A DNA stretch of 44,467 nt from Albidovulum sp. (GCA_015487815.1 WFPA01000235.1:1-44467); one strand, 5' to 3'; positions 9,916-23,305 are shown, counted from the stretch's first letter. The notes: generated by a model from the letters alone, not told the origin. Program-made: numbers and translations.

Positions 9916-10215
9916 TCCGCGGCCCGTGACCTTCGATGCCGGCACCTGCGCCACGGCCTCGACCACCGGGCGTGGAGGCCCGCAAGGCGTCTCCGGGTCG
10001 GCCCCGGCGCCCTCCTCCCGGCATGCCGCCCGACGGAGGATCCCCTGCGAGCAGCGCCCCTTCGGTCCGACAGATCCACGCCGGTCGGGCCCCGGCGCTA
10101 CCACCCCGCCTTCGCCCTGCTGTCGGCAACAGGCGGCGCGGTGGGTGCCGGGGTTGAGCCATGCATGGCATCGTGCTCTTCTGGACCCCGTCCGCGTCGA
10201 ATACTGGAAACCTTC

Positions 10216-11154
10216 ATGACGACCCTCCTTCTGGCTCATCCCGACTGCCACGCTCATCTCACCCCGCCGGGCCATCCCGAGAGCTCGGCCCGGCTGACGG
10301 CCATCGAGAAGGCCCTTGCCGCCCCCGCCTTCGACGATCTCCTGCGCCGGGAAGCACCTCCCGCCGATGGAAGCGACCTCGCCCTCGCTCACCCGCCGCA
10401 CTACGTCCGCGCCATCGCCGAAGCCGTGCCCGCAGAAGGGTTCGCCCAGCTCGACGCCGACACCTGGCTTTCTCCCGGCTCGTGGCAGGCAGCCCTGAGG
10501 GCGGCAGGCGCGGTGACGGCAGCCGTCGATGCCGTGCTGGCCGGCGAGGTCGCCAACGCCTTTTGCGCCATCCGCCCACCCGGTCACCACGCCGAGCGCG
10601 AAAAGCCGATGGGCTTCTGCATCTTCGGCAATGTTGCCATCGGCGCGCTGCACGCGCTCGAGCGCCACGGGCTCGAGCGGGTGGCAATCTTCGATTTCGA
10701 CGTGCATCACGGCAATGGCACCCAGGCCATCCTGTGGGACGAGCCGCGCATCCGCTTCGTCTCGACCCATCAGATGCCGCTCTGGCCCGGCACCGGCGCG
10801 CCGGCAGAACGCGGCGCCCATGACAATATCCGCAACGTGCCGCTCGCCCCTCTCAGCGACGGTGCGGCCTTTCGCGCGGCCGTCCGCCCCGTCCTCGACT
10901 GGCTTGATGCCTTCGCCCCCCAACTCGTGCTCGTCTCGGCCGGGTTTGACGCCCATGCCGCCGATCCCCTCGCCAATCTCGCTCTCATCGAGGAGGATTT
11001 CGCCTGGATCACGCGGGAGCTTGCCGCCCTTGCCCGGCGTCATGCGGGGGGGCGCCTCGTCTCGACTCTCGAGGGAGGATATGCTCTTTCGGCACTGGCG
11101 CAATCGGTGGCGGCCCATGTCGCCACGCTGATGGAGGAAGGGGCCAGGGAATGA
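10216..11154 (+). CDS. Histone deacetylase-like / acetylpolyamine amidohydrolase-type deacetylase
   Basis: [76 protein letters not shown]. Confidence 0.94.
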   Translation: MTTLLLAHPDCHAHLTPPGHPESSARLTAIEKALAAPAFDDLLRREAPPADGSDLALAHPPHYVRAIAEAVPAEGFAQLDADTWLSPGSWQAALRAAGAVTAAVDAVLAGEVANAFCAIRPPGHHAEREKPMGFCIFGNVAIGALHALERHGLERVAIFDFDVHHGNGTQAILWDEPRIRFVSTHQMPLWPGTGAPAERGAHDNIRNVPLAPLSDGAAFRAAVRPVLDWLDAFAPQLVLVSAGFDAHAADPLANLALIEEDFAWITRELAALARRHAGGRLVSTLEGGYALSALAQSVAAHVATLMEEGARE

Positions 11155-11402
11155 CGGAGACGGCGACAAGACCGGTCGAGGAACTCAGCTTCGAGGAGGC
11201 GCTCAAGGAGCTCGAACAGGTGGTGGACCGGCTCGAGCGCGGCGACGTGCCGCTCGAGGAATCGATCCGTCTTTACGAGCGCGGTCACCAGCTGAAGAAA
11301 CATTGCGAGGCGCGGCTACGCGAGGCCGAGGAGAAGATCGAGCTCATCACCCTCGATGCCGAGGGGCGGCCCACGGGGCTGAAGGAGGTGGAGGCGCCGT
11401 GA
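11151..11402 (+). CDS. xseB: Exodeoxyribonuclease VII small subunit
   Basis: [57 protein letters not shown] overlap with the upstream gene. Confidence 0.96.
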   Translation: MTETATRPVEELSFEEALKELEQVVDRLERGDVPLEESIRLYERGHQLKKHCEARLREAEEKIELITLDAEGRPTGLKEVEAP

Positions 11403-12274
11403 GCTTCGCCGAAGCACTCGGGGCTGCGCGGGAGCGGGTCGAACGGGCGCTCGAGGCCGCAATCATGGCCGAGCCGGCAGGTGCCTTGCGCGATGCGATG
11501 GTTCATGCCGCGCTTTCGGGAGGCAAGCGGCTCAGGGCCTTTCTCGTGATCGAAAGCGCCCGGCTGCACAACGCCCCGCCTGCCGCGGCCGACCGTGTGG
11601 CCGCCGCCGTCGAGTGCATCCACGCCTATTCGCTCGTCCATGACGATCTGCCGGCAATGGATGACGACGACATGCGCCGCGGCCAGCCGACGGTGCATGT
11701 CAGGTGGAACGAGGCCACCGCCATTCTCGCGGGTGACGCGCTGCAGGCGCTGGCCTTCGCCATCATCGCGGCGCCGGCGACCCCGCTTCCGGGCGCGGTC
11801 CGGGCCGACCTCGTCAGGACCCTGGCCGAAGCCGCCGGCCCCGGCGGCATGGTGCACGGGCAGATGCTCGATCTTGCCGCCGAAACCGCCCCCGCACCGC
11901 TCACCCTCGCCGAGATCACCACGCTGCAGGCGAAGAAGACCGGTGCTCTCATCCGCTTCTCGGCCGAAGCCGGCGCCCGCATGGCCGGGGCCGACCCGGC
12001 ACCGCTCGGCCGCTATGCCGAAGCCCTCGGCCTCGCCTTCCAGATCACCGACGACCTTCTCGATGTCGAGGGCGATCCGTCCCGGGCCGGCAAGCGCGTC
12101 GGCAAGGACGCCGCCCGCGGCAAGGCCAGCTTCGTCTCGCTGCTGGGCATCGAGGGCGCCAGGGCCCGTGCGCGCGAACTCGTCGAGGAAGCCAGAGCGG
12201 CACTTGCACCCTACGGAGAGCGGGCCGCCAGCTTGCGAGAAGCGGCCGAATTCGTTATCTCCCGCGACAGGTGA
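11399..12274 (+). CDS. ispA: Short-chain polyprenyl (farnesyl/geranyl) diphosphate synthase
   Basis: GTG start overlapping xseB stop (GTGA). [30 protein letters not shown] (first DDxxD), and [12 protein letters not shown] (second motif). Confidence 0.94.
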   Translation: MSFAEALGAARERVERALEAAIMAEPAGALRDAMVHAALSGGKRLRAFLVIESARLHNAPPAAADRVAAAVECIHAYSLVHDDLPAMDDDDMRRGQPTVHVRWNEATAILAGDALQALAFAIIAAPATPLPGAVRADLVRTLAEAAGPGGMVHGQMLDLAAETAPAPLTLAEITTLQAKKTGALIRFSAEAGARMAGADPAPLGRYAEALGLAFQITDDLLDVEGDPSRAGKRVGKDAARGKASFVSLLGIEGARARARELVEEARAALAPYGERAASLREAAEFVISRDR

Positions 12275-12301
12275 CGCGGATCCCCCGCGCGAGGCGAGCC
12301 G

Positions 12302-14323
12302 ATGGCGCATCCTTCCGACAAGGGCAACGAAACCGACCGGACCGGCAGCCAGGGCGGCGCGCCGGCCGAGGCCCTCGGCAATTCGCGGCCCGCGACCCCT
12401 CTCCTCGACCGGGTGCGGACGCCGGCCGATCTCAAGACGCTGTCGGATGCCGAGCTCGGCCAGCTGGCCCGTGAGCTGCGTGCCGAGGTCATCTCGACGG
12501 TTTCCGAAACGGGCGGCCATCTCGGCGCCTCCCTCGGTGTGGTCGAGCTGACGGTGGCGCTGCACGCCGTCTTCGAGTCCCCGCGCGACAAGATCATCTG
12601 GGACGTGGGCCATCAGTGCTACCCCCACAAGATCCTCACCGGCCGGCGCGACCGCATCCGCACCCTGCGTCAGGGCGGCGGGCTCTCGGGATTCACCAAG
12701 CGCAGCGAAAGCCCGCACGACCCGTTCGGCGCCGGCCATTCCTCTACCTCGATTTCGGCCGCGCTCGGCTTCGTGATGGCCCGCGAGCTGGGCGGCGCCA
12801 GCGAGCACGGCATCGGTGATGCGGTCGCCGTCATCGGCGACGGGGCCATGTCGGCCGGCATGGCCTTCGAGGCGCTCAACAATGCCGGCCATCTCGGCAA
12901 GCGGCTGATCGTCATCCTCAACGACAACGAGATGTCGATCGCCCCGCCCGTGGGTGCCCTTTCAAGCTACCTCTCGCGGCTTTATGCCGGCGCGCCCTTC
13001 CAGGAATTCAAGGCGGCGGCCAAGGGCGCCGTCTCGCTCCTGCCCGAGCCGCTTCAGGAAGGTGCACGCCGCGCCAAGGAACTCATCAAGGGGCTGACGG
13101 TCGGCGGGACGCTGTTCGAGGAACTCGGCTTCTCCTATGTCGGGCCGATCGACGGGCATGATCTCGATCAGCTGCTGCCGGTGCTGCGCACCGTGCGCGC
13201 GCGTGCCGATGGTCCGATTCTCATCCATGTGGTGACGAAGAAGGGCAAGGGCTACGCGCCAGCGGAGCGGTCACCCGACAAGGGACATGGTGTCGGCAAG
13301 TTCGACATCCGCACCGGCGAACAGAAGAAGAGCCCCTCGAACGCACCCTCCTATACCCGCGTCTTCGCCGAGAGCCTTGTCCGCGAGGCCGAGAAGGATC
13401 CGCGCATCGTCGCCGTCACCGCCGCCATGCCGGGCGGCACCGGGCTCGACCTCTTCGGAAAACGCTTTCCGAACCGCATGTTCGATGTCGGCATCGCCGA
13501 ACAGCATGCCGTGACCTTCTCGGCCGGCATGGCTGCGGGCGGGCTCAAGCCCTTCTGCGCCATCTATTCCACCTTCCTGCAGCGGGGCTATGACCAGGTG
13601 GTGCATGATGTCGCCGTCCAGAAGCTGCCGGTGCGCTTCGCCATCGACCGCGCCGGGCTGGTGGGTGCCGACGGACCGACCCATGCCGGCGCCTTCGACA
13701 TCGCCTATCTCGCCAACCTGCCCCATTTCGTGCTGATGGCCGCCGCCGACGAAGCGGAACTCGTGCACATGGTGGCGACCGCCGCCGCGATCGACGACCG
13801 GCCCTCGGCGGTGCGCTATCCGCGCGGCAGCGGGGTCGGCGTCGAGCTGCCCGAGGAGGGGGTGCCGCTCGAGATCGGCCGTGGCCGCATCGTCCGCGAA
13901 GGCGGGCGCGTGGCGATCCTTTCCTACGGCACGCGACTCGGACCGGCGCTGGAGGCGGCCTCCCGGCTCAAGGAGATGGGCCTTGCTCCCACCGTGGCAG
14001 ACGCCCGCTTCGCCAAACCGCTCGATCGCGACCTGATCTTGCGCCTTGCCCGCGAGCACGAGGCGCTCATCACTCTCGAGGAAGGGGCGGTGGGGGGCTT
14101 CGGCAGCCATGTCGCCCAGCTTCTTGCCGAAGAAGGCGTGTTCGACCGGGGGCTTCGCTTCCGGGCGCTGACCCTGCCCGACCGTTTCATCGACCACGAC
14201 ACGCCCGAGGCGATGTATCGCGTGGCCGGGCTCGACGCCGAAGGCATCCTCGCGCGGGTGCTCGACGTGCTCGGCATCCCTCGCCTCGACACCACCGGGC
14301 AGCGAACCGGACACGGGCGCTGA
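12302..14323 (+). CDS. dxs: 1-deoxy-D-xylulose-5-phosphate synthase
   Basis: [81 protein letters not shown]. Confidence 0.98.
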   Translation: MAHPSDKGNETDRTGSQGGAPAEALGNSRPATPLLDRVRTPADLKTLSDAELGQLARELRAEVISTVSETGGHLGASLGVVELTVALHAVFESPRDKIIWDVGHQCYPHKILTGRRDRIRTLRQGGGLSGFTKRSESPHDPFGAGHSSTSISAALGFVMARELGGASEHGIGDAVAVIGDGAMSAGMAFEALNNAGHLGKRLIVILNDNEMSIAPPVGALSSYLSRLYAGAPFQEFKAAAKGAVSLLPEPLQEGARRAKELIKGLTVGGTLFEELGFSYVGPIDGHDLDQLLPVLRTVRARADGPILIHVVTKKGKGYAPAERSPDKGHGVGKFDIRTGEQKKSPSNAPSYTRVFAESLVREAEKDPRIVAVTAAMPGGTGLDLFGKRFPNRMFDVGIAEQHAVTFSAGMAAGGLKPFCAIYSTFLQRGYDQVVHDVAVQKLPVRFAIDRAGLVGADGPTHAGAFDIAYLANLPHFVLMAAADEAELVHMVATAAAIDDRPSAVRYPRGSGVGVELPEEGVPLEIGRGRIVREGGRVAILSYGTRLGPALEAASRLKEMGLAPTVADARFAKPLDRDLILRLAREHEALITLEEGAVGGFGSHVAQLLAEEGVFDRGLRFRALTLPDRFIDHDTPEAMYRVAGLDAEGILARVLDVLGIPRLDTTGQRTGHGR

Positions 14324-14376
14324 CAGCGTGGCCGATACGAATACAGGGCCGCAACAGATCAGAAGAGGCGCGAGAA

Positions 14377-14997
14377 ATGGACGAGAAGGCCAAGACCGTT
14401 TCCTCCTCCCGAGCCCTGCGGATCCTTCGCATCGTGGTGCTGGCGCTCTCGCTTCTTGCCGTTTTCGTCGGCCTGTTGCTGATCGGCCCCCGGCTCTTCG
14501 CCTATTTCTCCTTCTGGGCACTCGGCGGCACCATGTTGAGCATGGCGCTCCTCATCGCCCGCGATCGCGGCTGGTGGGCCCATGAAATCGACGTGCCCAT
14601 CGCCGTTGCTGCCGTCATCGGCACCGTTCTCCTGATGGTCGAGGCGCGGAGGGGATTCGACGGGGCGACAGCCGCCCTGCCTGTCTTCGCCGGGCTCTGG
14701 GTCGGCATTTTCGCACCGCTGATCCAGCTGGCTGCGGCCTTCTCGAACAGGGCCTTCCGCCAGCCCCGGACCGTGCTCGCCTGGCTCACGCTCACGGTAG
14801 TAGCCTACATTCTCCTCCTCGAAGTGGTGTTCCGGCCTCTGGGGTTCATGCCCTATGCCGCCCTGCCTCTGGAGGACGACATCGCCCGTCTGCGGACCTA
14901 CGGGCTGATCCTGGCCCTTGCCTTCCTCGCCCATGCGGGGCTCTTCGCACTCGCCCATCTGCTCGAGCGCAACGGGCTCATGCGGCGGAACGGCTGA
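14377..14997 (+). CDS. Hypothetical multi-pass membrane protein
   Basis: About six hydrophobic helices, for example ILRIVVLALSLLAVFVGLLLIG and LAWLTLTVVAYILLLEVVF. No family recognised. Ends 20 bp inside the convergent gene. Confidence 0.8.
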   Translation: MDEKAKTVSSSRALRILRIVVLALSLLAVFVGLLLIGPRLFAYFSFWALGGTMLSMALLIARDRGWWAHEIDVPIAVAAVIGTVLLMVEARRGFDGATAALPVFAGLWVGIFAPLIQLAAAFSNRAFRQPRTVLAWLTLTVVAYILLLEVVFRPLGFMPYAALPLEDDIARLRTYGLILALAFLAHAGLFALAHLLERNGLMRRNG

Positions 14998-16228
14998 AGG
15001 CGGCGACAAGCTCGACATGGGGCGACCAGAGGAACTGGTCGATCACCCGCAGATGGCGCAGACACCAGCCGCCTTCGGCAAGGATCGCGGCATCACGGGC
15101 AAAGCTCACCGGGTTGCAGGAAACATAGGCCAGCCGCACGAGCGTCGGCGGCGCCGCAGCCAGCATCCGCACCTGGGCCTCGGCCCCGGCCCGTGGCGGG
15201 TCGATCACCACCCCTTCCACCCCTGCGAGCTCGTCGGGGGTGAGGGGCCGGGTGAAGAGATCTCGCCGGGCGGTGGTGACGGGTTTCAGACCCTGCGTGC
15301 GCCGGGCAGCCTCCTCGACGGCCTTCAGCATCGGCCGCGACTTCTCGATCGCTTGCACCCGCGCCGTATCGGCCAGCGGGAAGGTGAAGGTGCCGCAGCC
15401 GGCGAAAAGGTCGACCACACGCGCGGCACCCGAAAGGATCTCCCGCACTTCGGCGACCATCGCCGCCTCGCCCTCTCTTGTCGCCTGAAGAAAGGCGCCG
15501 GGCGGTGGCACCACCTCCGCCCTGCCGAAGCGCTGGACGGGCGGTGCCACCTGCAGCACCTCCTCTCCTTCCCAAGTGATCCGGGCCACGGAGCCGGCCG
15601 CAGCGATCTCGGCCAGAGCCATCCGCAGATCGAGATCGAGCGGCCTGCCGCCCTTCACGGCGATGTCGATGCCGTTTTCCGAGGCTGTCAGCGCCAGATC
15701 CAGCGTGCCGCGGCGGCTGCCACCGGCCCGCACCATCCGCTCGAGAAGCGGCAATGCGGCAAGGAGTTGGGGCAGCAGCAGCGTGCAGCCGGCAGGCGCC
15801 ACGATCTCGTGGGACCGAAAGGCGTTGAAACCGACGAGGGCGCCCTTCTTCGTCCGCCGCCCGGCCAGCGTTGCCCGGCGCCGGGTGGCAGGGGGCGAAC
15901 GGTGAGACGGGCGAAGAGACGACTCGAGACCGTGACGGGCAAGGAGCGCAAGCACGCGTTCCTCTTTCCAGCGGGTGAGCCAGTCGGGCGCGGCGTGCTG
16001 CAGCCGGCAGCCGCCGCAGCGGCCGAAGGATGGACAGGGCGGCACGGTTCGGAAAGGCGCCGGCTCGCGCACATCCACTTCTCCCACCTTCCCTTCCGGC
16101 GACAGGCGCAGGCTCACCCTCTCTCCCGGCAGGGCAAAGGGCACGGCAAGCCTTTCCTTCCCACGGTGGCAGACACCGTTTCCCTCGCCATCGAGAGCGG
16201 CGACGGTGCATTCGACGACATCGCTCAT
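14978..16228 (-). CDS. TrmA/RumA-family class I SAM-dependent RNA (uracil-C5) methyltransferase
   Basis: CPSFGRCGGCRLQH iron-sulfur cysteines, VVDLFAGCGTFTFPLADTARV, VVIDPPRAGAEAQV, LAYVSCNPVSFARDAAIL. Confidence 0.94.
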   Translation of the reverse strand: MSDVVECTVAALDGEGNGVCHRGKERLAVPFALPGERVSLRLSPEGKVGEVDVREPAPFRTVPPCPSFGRCGGCRLQHAAPDWLTRWKEERVLALLARHGLESSLRPSHRSPPATRRRATLAGRRTKKGALVGFNAFRSHEIVAPAGCTLLLPQLLAALPLLERMVRAGGSRRGTLDLALTASENGIDIAVKGGRPLDLDLRMALAEIAAAGSVARITWEGEEVLQVAPPVQRFGRAEVVPPPGAFLQATREGEAAMVAEVREILSGAARVVDLFAGCGTFTFPLADTARVQAIEKSRPMLKAVEEAARRTQGLKPVTTARRDLFTRPLTPDELAGVEGVVIDPPRAGAEAQVRMLAAAPPTLVRLAYVSCNPVSFARDAAILAEGGWCLRHLRVIDQFLWSPHVELVAAFSRSAA

Positions 16229-17427
16229 TTCGCCTTTCCCTCTTCAGCAAGGCTATGCGCCCGTGCCATCAGCGCATCCCGGTCGAGGGTGAAGTCCGAG
16301 GCGATGAAGGCATCCTCGAGCCGAGCCAGCAACCGCCCGAGCGCCGGTCCCTCGGCGAGGGACAGAAGATCTCGCCCCTTGAGGGGAAAGTGGGCCGCTG
16401 CACCCCGCCTCAGCGCCGCAAGTGCCTCCCGGCATGGTACAGAGCCGTCACATGCATGGCGCAGGAGCAGCGCGCAAAGGCCGTCCGCCTCCCCGAGACG
16501 GTAGCCGAGCGCGGCAGCGGAAAGCCCCGAAGCTGCGCCTTCAGCCATGCGCGCGAGCGAACGCGCCTCGCGCCGCGAAAGGCGCAATCGCCGAACCGGA
16601 TCATCTCCGCCAAGCGCGGCAAGGCGACGAACGGGGTCGGGGGCGATGCCGAGGATCTTCTCGATCGCCACAAGACGGGCCAGCCTCTCAGCCGAGGCTC
16701 CCGGCAGGATCCGCCCGAGGATACCGGCCTCTTCCATCGCCCGCACCGCCGGCACGGGGTCGGGTGCGGCGAGAAGCTTGCGCATCTCCTGCCCGATCCG
16801 CTCGGGCGAAATTCGCGCGAGACCGTCCGCAAGCTCGGCCGCCGCGCGGAGCGCCGCCGCGTCGAGTCCCCTTTCGGGGTCGCCGAAATGGGCGAACATG
16901 CGAAAGAGCCGCAGGATCCTGAGGTAATCCTCGCGGATCCTCCGACGGGGATCACCGATGAAGCGGATGCGGCGCGCGGCGATGTCGGCCAGCCCGCCCA
17001 CCGGGTCGACAAGCCGGCCTTCGGGGGTGAGGTAAAGGGCGTTGATGGTGAAATCGCGACGGCGGGCGTCGTCCTTGAGCGAGGTGCCGAACACCACTTT
17101 CGCATGACGGCCGTCGGTTTCGACATCCTGGCGCAAGGTGGTGATCTCGACCGGCAGATCGCCGGCAATCACCGTCACCGTTCCGTGCTCGATACCGGTT
17201 GGCACCACCTTGAAACCCGTCTGCCGGGCGACGGCCATCACCTCCTCGGGGCGGGCATCGGTCGTCATGTCGATGTCGGGCCGGGCCGTCTCCCGTCCCA
17301 AGGCCGCATCGCGCACGGCACCGCCGACGAACCAGACATCATGCCCGGCCCGGCGCAAGGCCTCGGTCAGGCGGCGCAGCCCGGGGTGATCGAGCCAATG
17401 GGGATGAAGCCGGTGTTCCTCGCTCAT
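16225..17427 (-). CDS. cca: CCA tRNA nucleotidyltransferase / poly(A) polymerase family
   Basis: VWFVGGAVRDAALGRETARPDIDMTTDARPEEV, RRDFTINALYLTPEGRLVDPVGGLADI, REDYLRILRLFRMFAHFG. Confidence 0.95.
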   Translation of the reverse strand: MSEEHRLHPHWLDHPGLRRLTEALRRAGHDVWFVGGAVRDAALGRETARPDIDMTTDARPEEVMAVARQTGFKVVPTGIEHGTVTVIAGDLPVEITTLRQDVETDGRHAKVVFGTSLKDDARRRDFTINALYLTPEGRLVDPVGGLADIAARRIRFIGDPRRRIREDYLRILRLFRMFAHFGDPERGLDAAALRAAAELADGLARISPERIGQEMRKLLAAPDPVPAVRAMEEAGILGRILPGASAERLARLVAIEKILGIAPDPVRRLAALGGDDPVRRLRLSRREARSLARMAEGAASGLSAAALGYRLGEADGLCALLLRHACDGSVPCREALAALRRGAAAHFPLKGRDLLSLAEGPALGRLLARLEDAFIASDFTLDRDALMARAHSLAEEGKAK

Positions 17428-17463
17428 GCCCCCTTCATCGCCACATTGCGGCAAAAGGCAAGC

Positions 17464-18099
17464 TCAACGGACAGCAGCCAGCCCCTCGGCCAGTTGACGC
17501 AGCATCCGCGCCGTTGCACCCCAGATGTAATAGGGCCCCCAGGGAACGACGTAATAATGCCGGCGCCGGCCGCGCCAGCGCCGCCCCTCGACCCGGTAAC
17601 GGGCCGGGTCGGCCAGAAAGGCCAGCGGCACGTCGAACACCTCGGTCACCTCTTCCGCCTCGGGACGCGGATCGAAGGGCGCGACGAGAGCGAGCACGGG
17701 GGTGACATCGTAGCCGGTCACCGTGCGGTGGGGTGGCAGCATGCCGAGGATGCGGGCCGAAGGCGGCGGCAGGCCGATCTCCTCCTCGGCCTCGCGCAGC
17801 GCGGCGGCCACCGGATCGCGATCATCGGGGTCGATCCGGCCACCGGGGAAGGCGATCTGCCCCGGGTGGTGGCGCAGCGCCGGCGATCGGCGGGTGAGGC
17901 GGATCTGCGGCACTTCCCCCGCCATGACCGGGACGAGTACGGCTGCGGGCGTCAGATCCGCCCTGGCCGGCACCAGATCGGGATCGAGATCGAAATCGGA
18001 GGATGGAGCACGATCGGCCACATGAACGAGCGCGCGCTTCAGCCACGCCTCGAGGGCCCCGGGTGCGGGGAGAACGGAGTTGCTTTCCCGTCCCGTCAC
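17464..18099 (-). CDS. CoA pyrophosphatase-like NUDIX hydrolase
   Basis: Nudix box region GGRIDPDDRDPVAAALREAEEEIGL, preceded by LTRRSPALRHHPGQIAFPGG. Confidence 0.94.
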   Translation of the reverse strand: MTGRESNSVLPAPGALEAWLKRALVHVADRAPSSDFDLDPDLVPARADLTPAAVLVPVMAGEVPQIRLTRRSPALRHHPGQIAFPGGRIDPDDRDPVAAALREAEEEIGLPPPSARILGMLPPHRTVTGYDVTPVLALVAPFDPRPEAEEVTEVFDVPLAFLADPARYRVEGRRWRGRRRHYYVVPWGPYYIWGATARMLRQLAEGLAAVR

Positions 18100-19241
18100 G
18101 ACCCGTCGCCTCCCCCTTCGGAGGCGTCCGGGAGATGGCCGTCGTCCTCCGCTCCGCTCCCCAGCCCGTCACGACCGCCGGCCGGCGCTGTGCCGCCGTC
18201 CTTCCTTGTCGTCTCGGCTCTGCCCGCATCGCCCTTCGTCGGCCGAGCGGCGTCAAGAGCCTCGTCAGCTGCGGCGATGTCCTCGGCCCGGAAGCGGTAC
18301 CGGCGGCCACAGAAGCGGCAGTCGGCCGTGATCTCCCCGCCTCCGGCTGCGGCCATTTCCTCGAGCTCGGCCCGGTCGTGCCTCGAGAGCACCTCACGCA
18401 CCTTGTCCTGCGAGCAGGTGCAGCCGAAGGTGACGGGCTGCGGATCGAACACGCGCGGCTCCTCCTCGTGGAAGAGCCGCACGAGGAGCGAGATCGGCGA
18501 GACATCGGGGCCGAGAAGCTCGTCCTGCTCGACCGTGTCGAGCAGGATGTTGGCCCGGTTCCAGTCCTCGGCCTCATCCCCCTTGAGGATGCCGTCGGGG
18601 TGCACGAGCCCGTCGGCTCCCGTCCTGCCCTCGTGGCGCGTCTCGCCTTCAGGCAGTTTCTGGAGCATCACCCCTCCGGCTCGCCATCGGGCCTTGCCGT
18701 CCTCGCCGGTGCAGGACACAGCGAGGCGGAAGCGCGTCGGCAGCTGCTCGGACTGGGCGAAATAGGTGGCCGCGCATTCGGCGAGCGAATGGCCGCTGAT
18801 CGGCGTCACGCCCTGGTATGGCAGATTGCCCGGCCCCTGGTCGATCAGGATGGCGAAAAGCCCCTTGCCGATGAGGCGATAGGGGGTGTCGATCCCGCCC
18901 GCCGCGGCGAGAGCCTCGGCATCGTAGTCGGCGCAGGCGCGGATGCGGGCCGGTTCCCCCTTCTCGGCCGGGGCGAAATAGTCGGTGGCGATCAGCTGCA
19001 CCGGCCCCTCGCCGCGGATCTGGATCGAAAGCTTCCAGCGCAGCTTGATGGCATGGCCGACCAGGGCTGTCAGCACCGCTGCCTCGGCCACCAGCCGGTT
19101 GACCGGGCCGGGGTAGTCATGATGCAGCAGCATCTGATCGAGCGAGCGGCTGAGCCGGGCCACGCGGCCGCGGATACCCGAGCGGTCAAGCTGGAAGGGC
19201 AGGATGGTATCATCCCAGGCGATCTGTTCGGTCAACGTCAT
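18096..19241 (-). CDS. hslO: Hsp33 family redox-regulated chaperone
   Basis: RVARLSRSLDQMLLHHDYPGPVNRLVAEAAVLTALVG and redox centre CTCSQDKVREVL...ADCRFCGRRYRF, with a low-complexity C-terminal tail. Confidence 0.95.
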   Translation of the reverse strand: MTLTEQIAWDDTILPFQLDRSGIRGRVARLSRSLDQMLLHHDYPGPVNRLVAEAAVLTALVGHAIKLRWKLSIQIRGEGPVQLIATDYFAPAEKGEPARIRACADYDAEALAAAGGIDTPYRLIGKGLFAILIDQGPGNLPYQGVTPISGHSLAECAATYFAQSEQLPTRFRLAVSCTGEDGKARWRAGGVMLQKLPEGETRHEGRTGADGLVHPDGILKGDEAEDWNRANILLDTVEQDELLGPDVSPISLLVRLFHEEEPRVFDPQPVTFGCTCSQDKVREVLSRHDRAELEEMAAAGGGEITADCRFCGRRYRFRAEDIAAADEALDAARPTKGDAGRAETTRKDGGTAPAGGRDGLGSGAEDDGHLPDASEGGGDGS

Positions 19242-19467
19242 GGATCAGGTCCTCCTTCGCGGCCGGTCACGCCCGGCAGCCCCTGCCGTCAGCTCCAATA
19301 TAGACCGCGGATTGCCGGATGACAGGGCAGGGTGACGCGGGGCTGCCGTCATCAGCGGACGAATGGGCTTCGGCGAAGGCGGGCTCTCCCCGACATCGCG
19401 CCGAAAAGCCGTGAGGCAACGGCGGCCCCGCCACCATTAGCCGCAATCCTCGCCTGCCGCCCGGCCC

Positions 19468-21909
<2,442 letters not shown>

Positions 21910-21974
21910 TCACATATAGGGATTCCGACCCCGGATGTCACGCCGAAGAGCCGATATTTCATGGGTTTGATCGC

Positions 21975-22607
21975 TCATCCACCAGCCGCCCCGAGAGCGA
22001 TCGCAAGGCCGACTAGAATGAGGGCCGCACCGGCGCCGCGGTTCATTCGCGCAAGGGTCTGCGGCGAGGAGACGGCGCGTCTGACCCGGCCGAGCGAAGC
22101 GGCGACAAGAAGATTCCCGGCCAGCGGGACGATGACCGACAAGGCGCAGATCGCAACGATGTCGGGCACCGTCAGCCGACCGACATCGAAGAAGCCCGGC
22201 AGAACGCCCATGTAGAACAGGATCGCCTTCGGGTTGCCGAGGATCGCCGCGAGTCCGGCGGAAAACCCCGCCATCGCGCCGGGACGCGTCAGCCGGGAAT
22301 CAGGATCGATCGGCCACCCCGCACGGCGCCACAGGCCGACGCCCATCAACAGGAATATGACGACAGCCAGCCATTTGAGGGCCACAAGAAACCCCGCGAA
22401 GACCGAAACGACCCATCCGACCCCGAGAATGGCCAGGAGCGGCCAGAGCACATCCCCGACCATCACCCCGAAGGCAAGGGGCCAGGCGGCATGAAAGCCC
22501 CCCGCGACGGCACGAGCGACAAGCGCCACCCAGACGGGGCCGGGCGTCAGGAAGAGAATCGCCAGGGCACCGGCGTAAAGAAGAAGATCCCAGGCCGTGA
22601 TCGTCAT
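21975..22607 (-). CDS. LysE-family translocator
   Basis: FLTPGPVWVALVARAVAGGFHAAWPLAFGVMVGDVLWPLLAILGV, GNPKAILFYMGVLPGFFD. An alternative start lies upstream near 22628. Confidence 0.9.
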   Translation of the reverse strand: MTITAWDLLLYAGALAILFLTPGPVWVALVARAVAGGFHAAWPLAFGVMVGDVLWPLLAILGVGWVVSVFAGFLVALKWLAVVIFLLMGVGLWRRAGWPIDPDSRLTRPGAMAGFSAGLAAILGNPKAILFYMGVLPGFFDVGRLTVPDIVAICALSVIVPLAGNLLVAASLGRVRRAVSSPQTLARMNRGAGAALILVGLAIALGAAGG

Positions 22608-22744
22608 GGCAGCCGCCGATGTCTCCTCCATCCGCCTTTCCCGCCCCCCGGCAGTGGGAATTTCGCGGCACAACTCCGCAGGAAGGCGGTTTCATGCGGA
22701 GATGCCTGCCCGCTGATCAGACCCTGCCTTCAGAACCGCCCCGT

Positions 22745-23305
22745 TCAGGGGGTGCGATAGGGCACGAGGCCGCGCGTCTCGGCGAGGGAAAGGAAGCTGC
22801 GATCGACATGCTCCAGCGTCAGATCGTAAAGCGCATCGGCAAGATCGGGGCTGAAACGCCCCGGCACAAGCACCGCCTTGGCCACGGCTTCGCCGTCACC
22901 GTCGAGCCAGCGGTAGCGCAGCATGGTGCCGTCTATCTCCTCGAGGAAGGCAACGCCTCCGTCGAGGCATTCCTTGAGTCCATTGTCGATCTGCTCGATG
23001 ATCACGAGCGGCCCTCCCGGCGCCTTGCCGAGCACCTCCCAATGCCCCTCGCAGCCAAGGTCAGGATAACGGACCTTCGGCGTCCTGCCGGAAAGATCGA
23101 GTTCCATGCCCCAGCTGATGTCGCCGAGCTGCACGCCGACGGCCCGCCAGCGGGGCGCAATCGCCCGCAGCTCGTCGAGAAAGGCCCGAGCGGCTTCGGG
23201 CCCTGCCTTCCCTGCGGCCAGAGCTGCCGAAACCGGCGTGAGAAGCAGGGCCGTCACGATCAGCACCACGCCTCGCCTTGCCCCGCTCCATGCCAGCATC
23301 TTCAT
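22745..23305 (-). CDS. Hypothetical exported protein
   Basis: Signal peptide MKMLAWSGARRGVVLIVTALLLTPVSAALAAGKA. No family recognised. Placed between recF and the lysE-type gene. Confidence 0.8.
   Translation of the reverse strand: MKMLAWSGARRGVVLIVTALLLTPVSAALAAGKAGPEAARAFLDELRAIAPRWRAVGVQLGDISWGMELDLSGRTPKVRYPDLGCEGHWEVLGKAPGGPLVIIEQIDNGLKECLDGGVAFLEEIDGTMLRYRWLDGDGEAVAKAVLVPGRFSPDLADALYDLTLEHVDRSFLSLAETRGLVPYRTP

Noticed and set aside
7672-11169. 1165-aa minus-strand ORF antisense to the PBP and deacetylase genes
   Set aside because: Shadow ORF from high GC. The plus strand encodes clear GT51/transpeptidase and HDAC motifs plus xseB overlap; the antisense product is Gly/Arg/His-rich without recognisable domains.
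16030-18765. 911-aa plus-strand ORF across cca, NUDIX and hslO
   Set aside because: Antisense shadow of three recognisable minus-strand genes; low-complexity translation.
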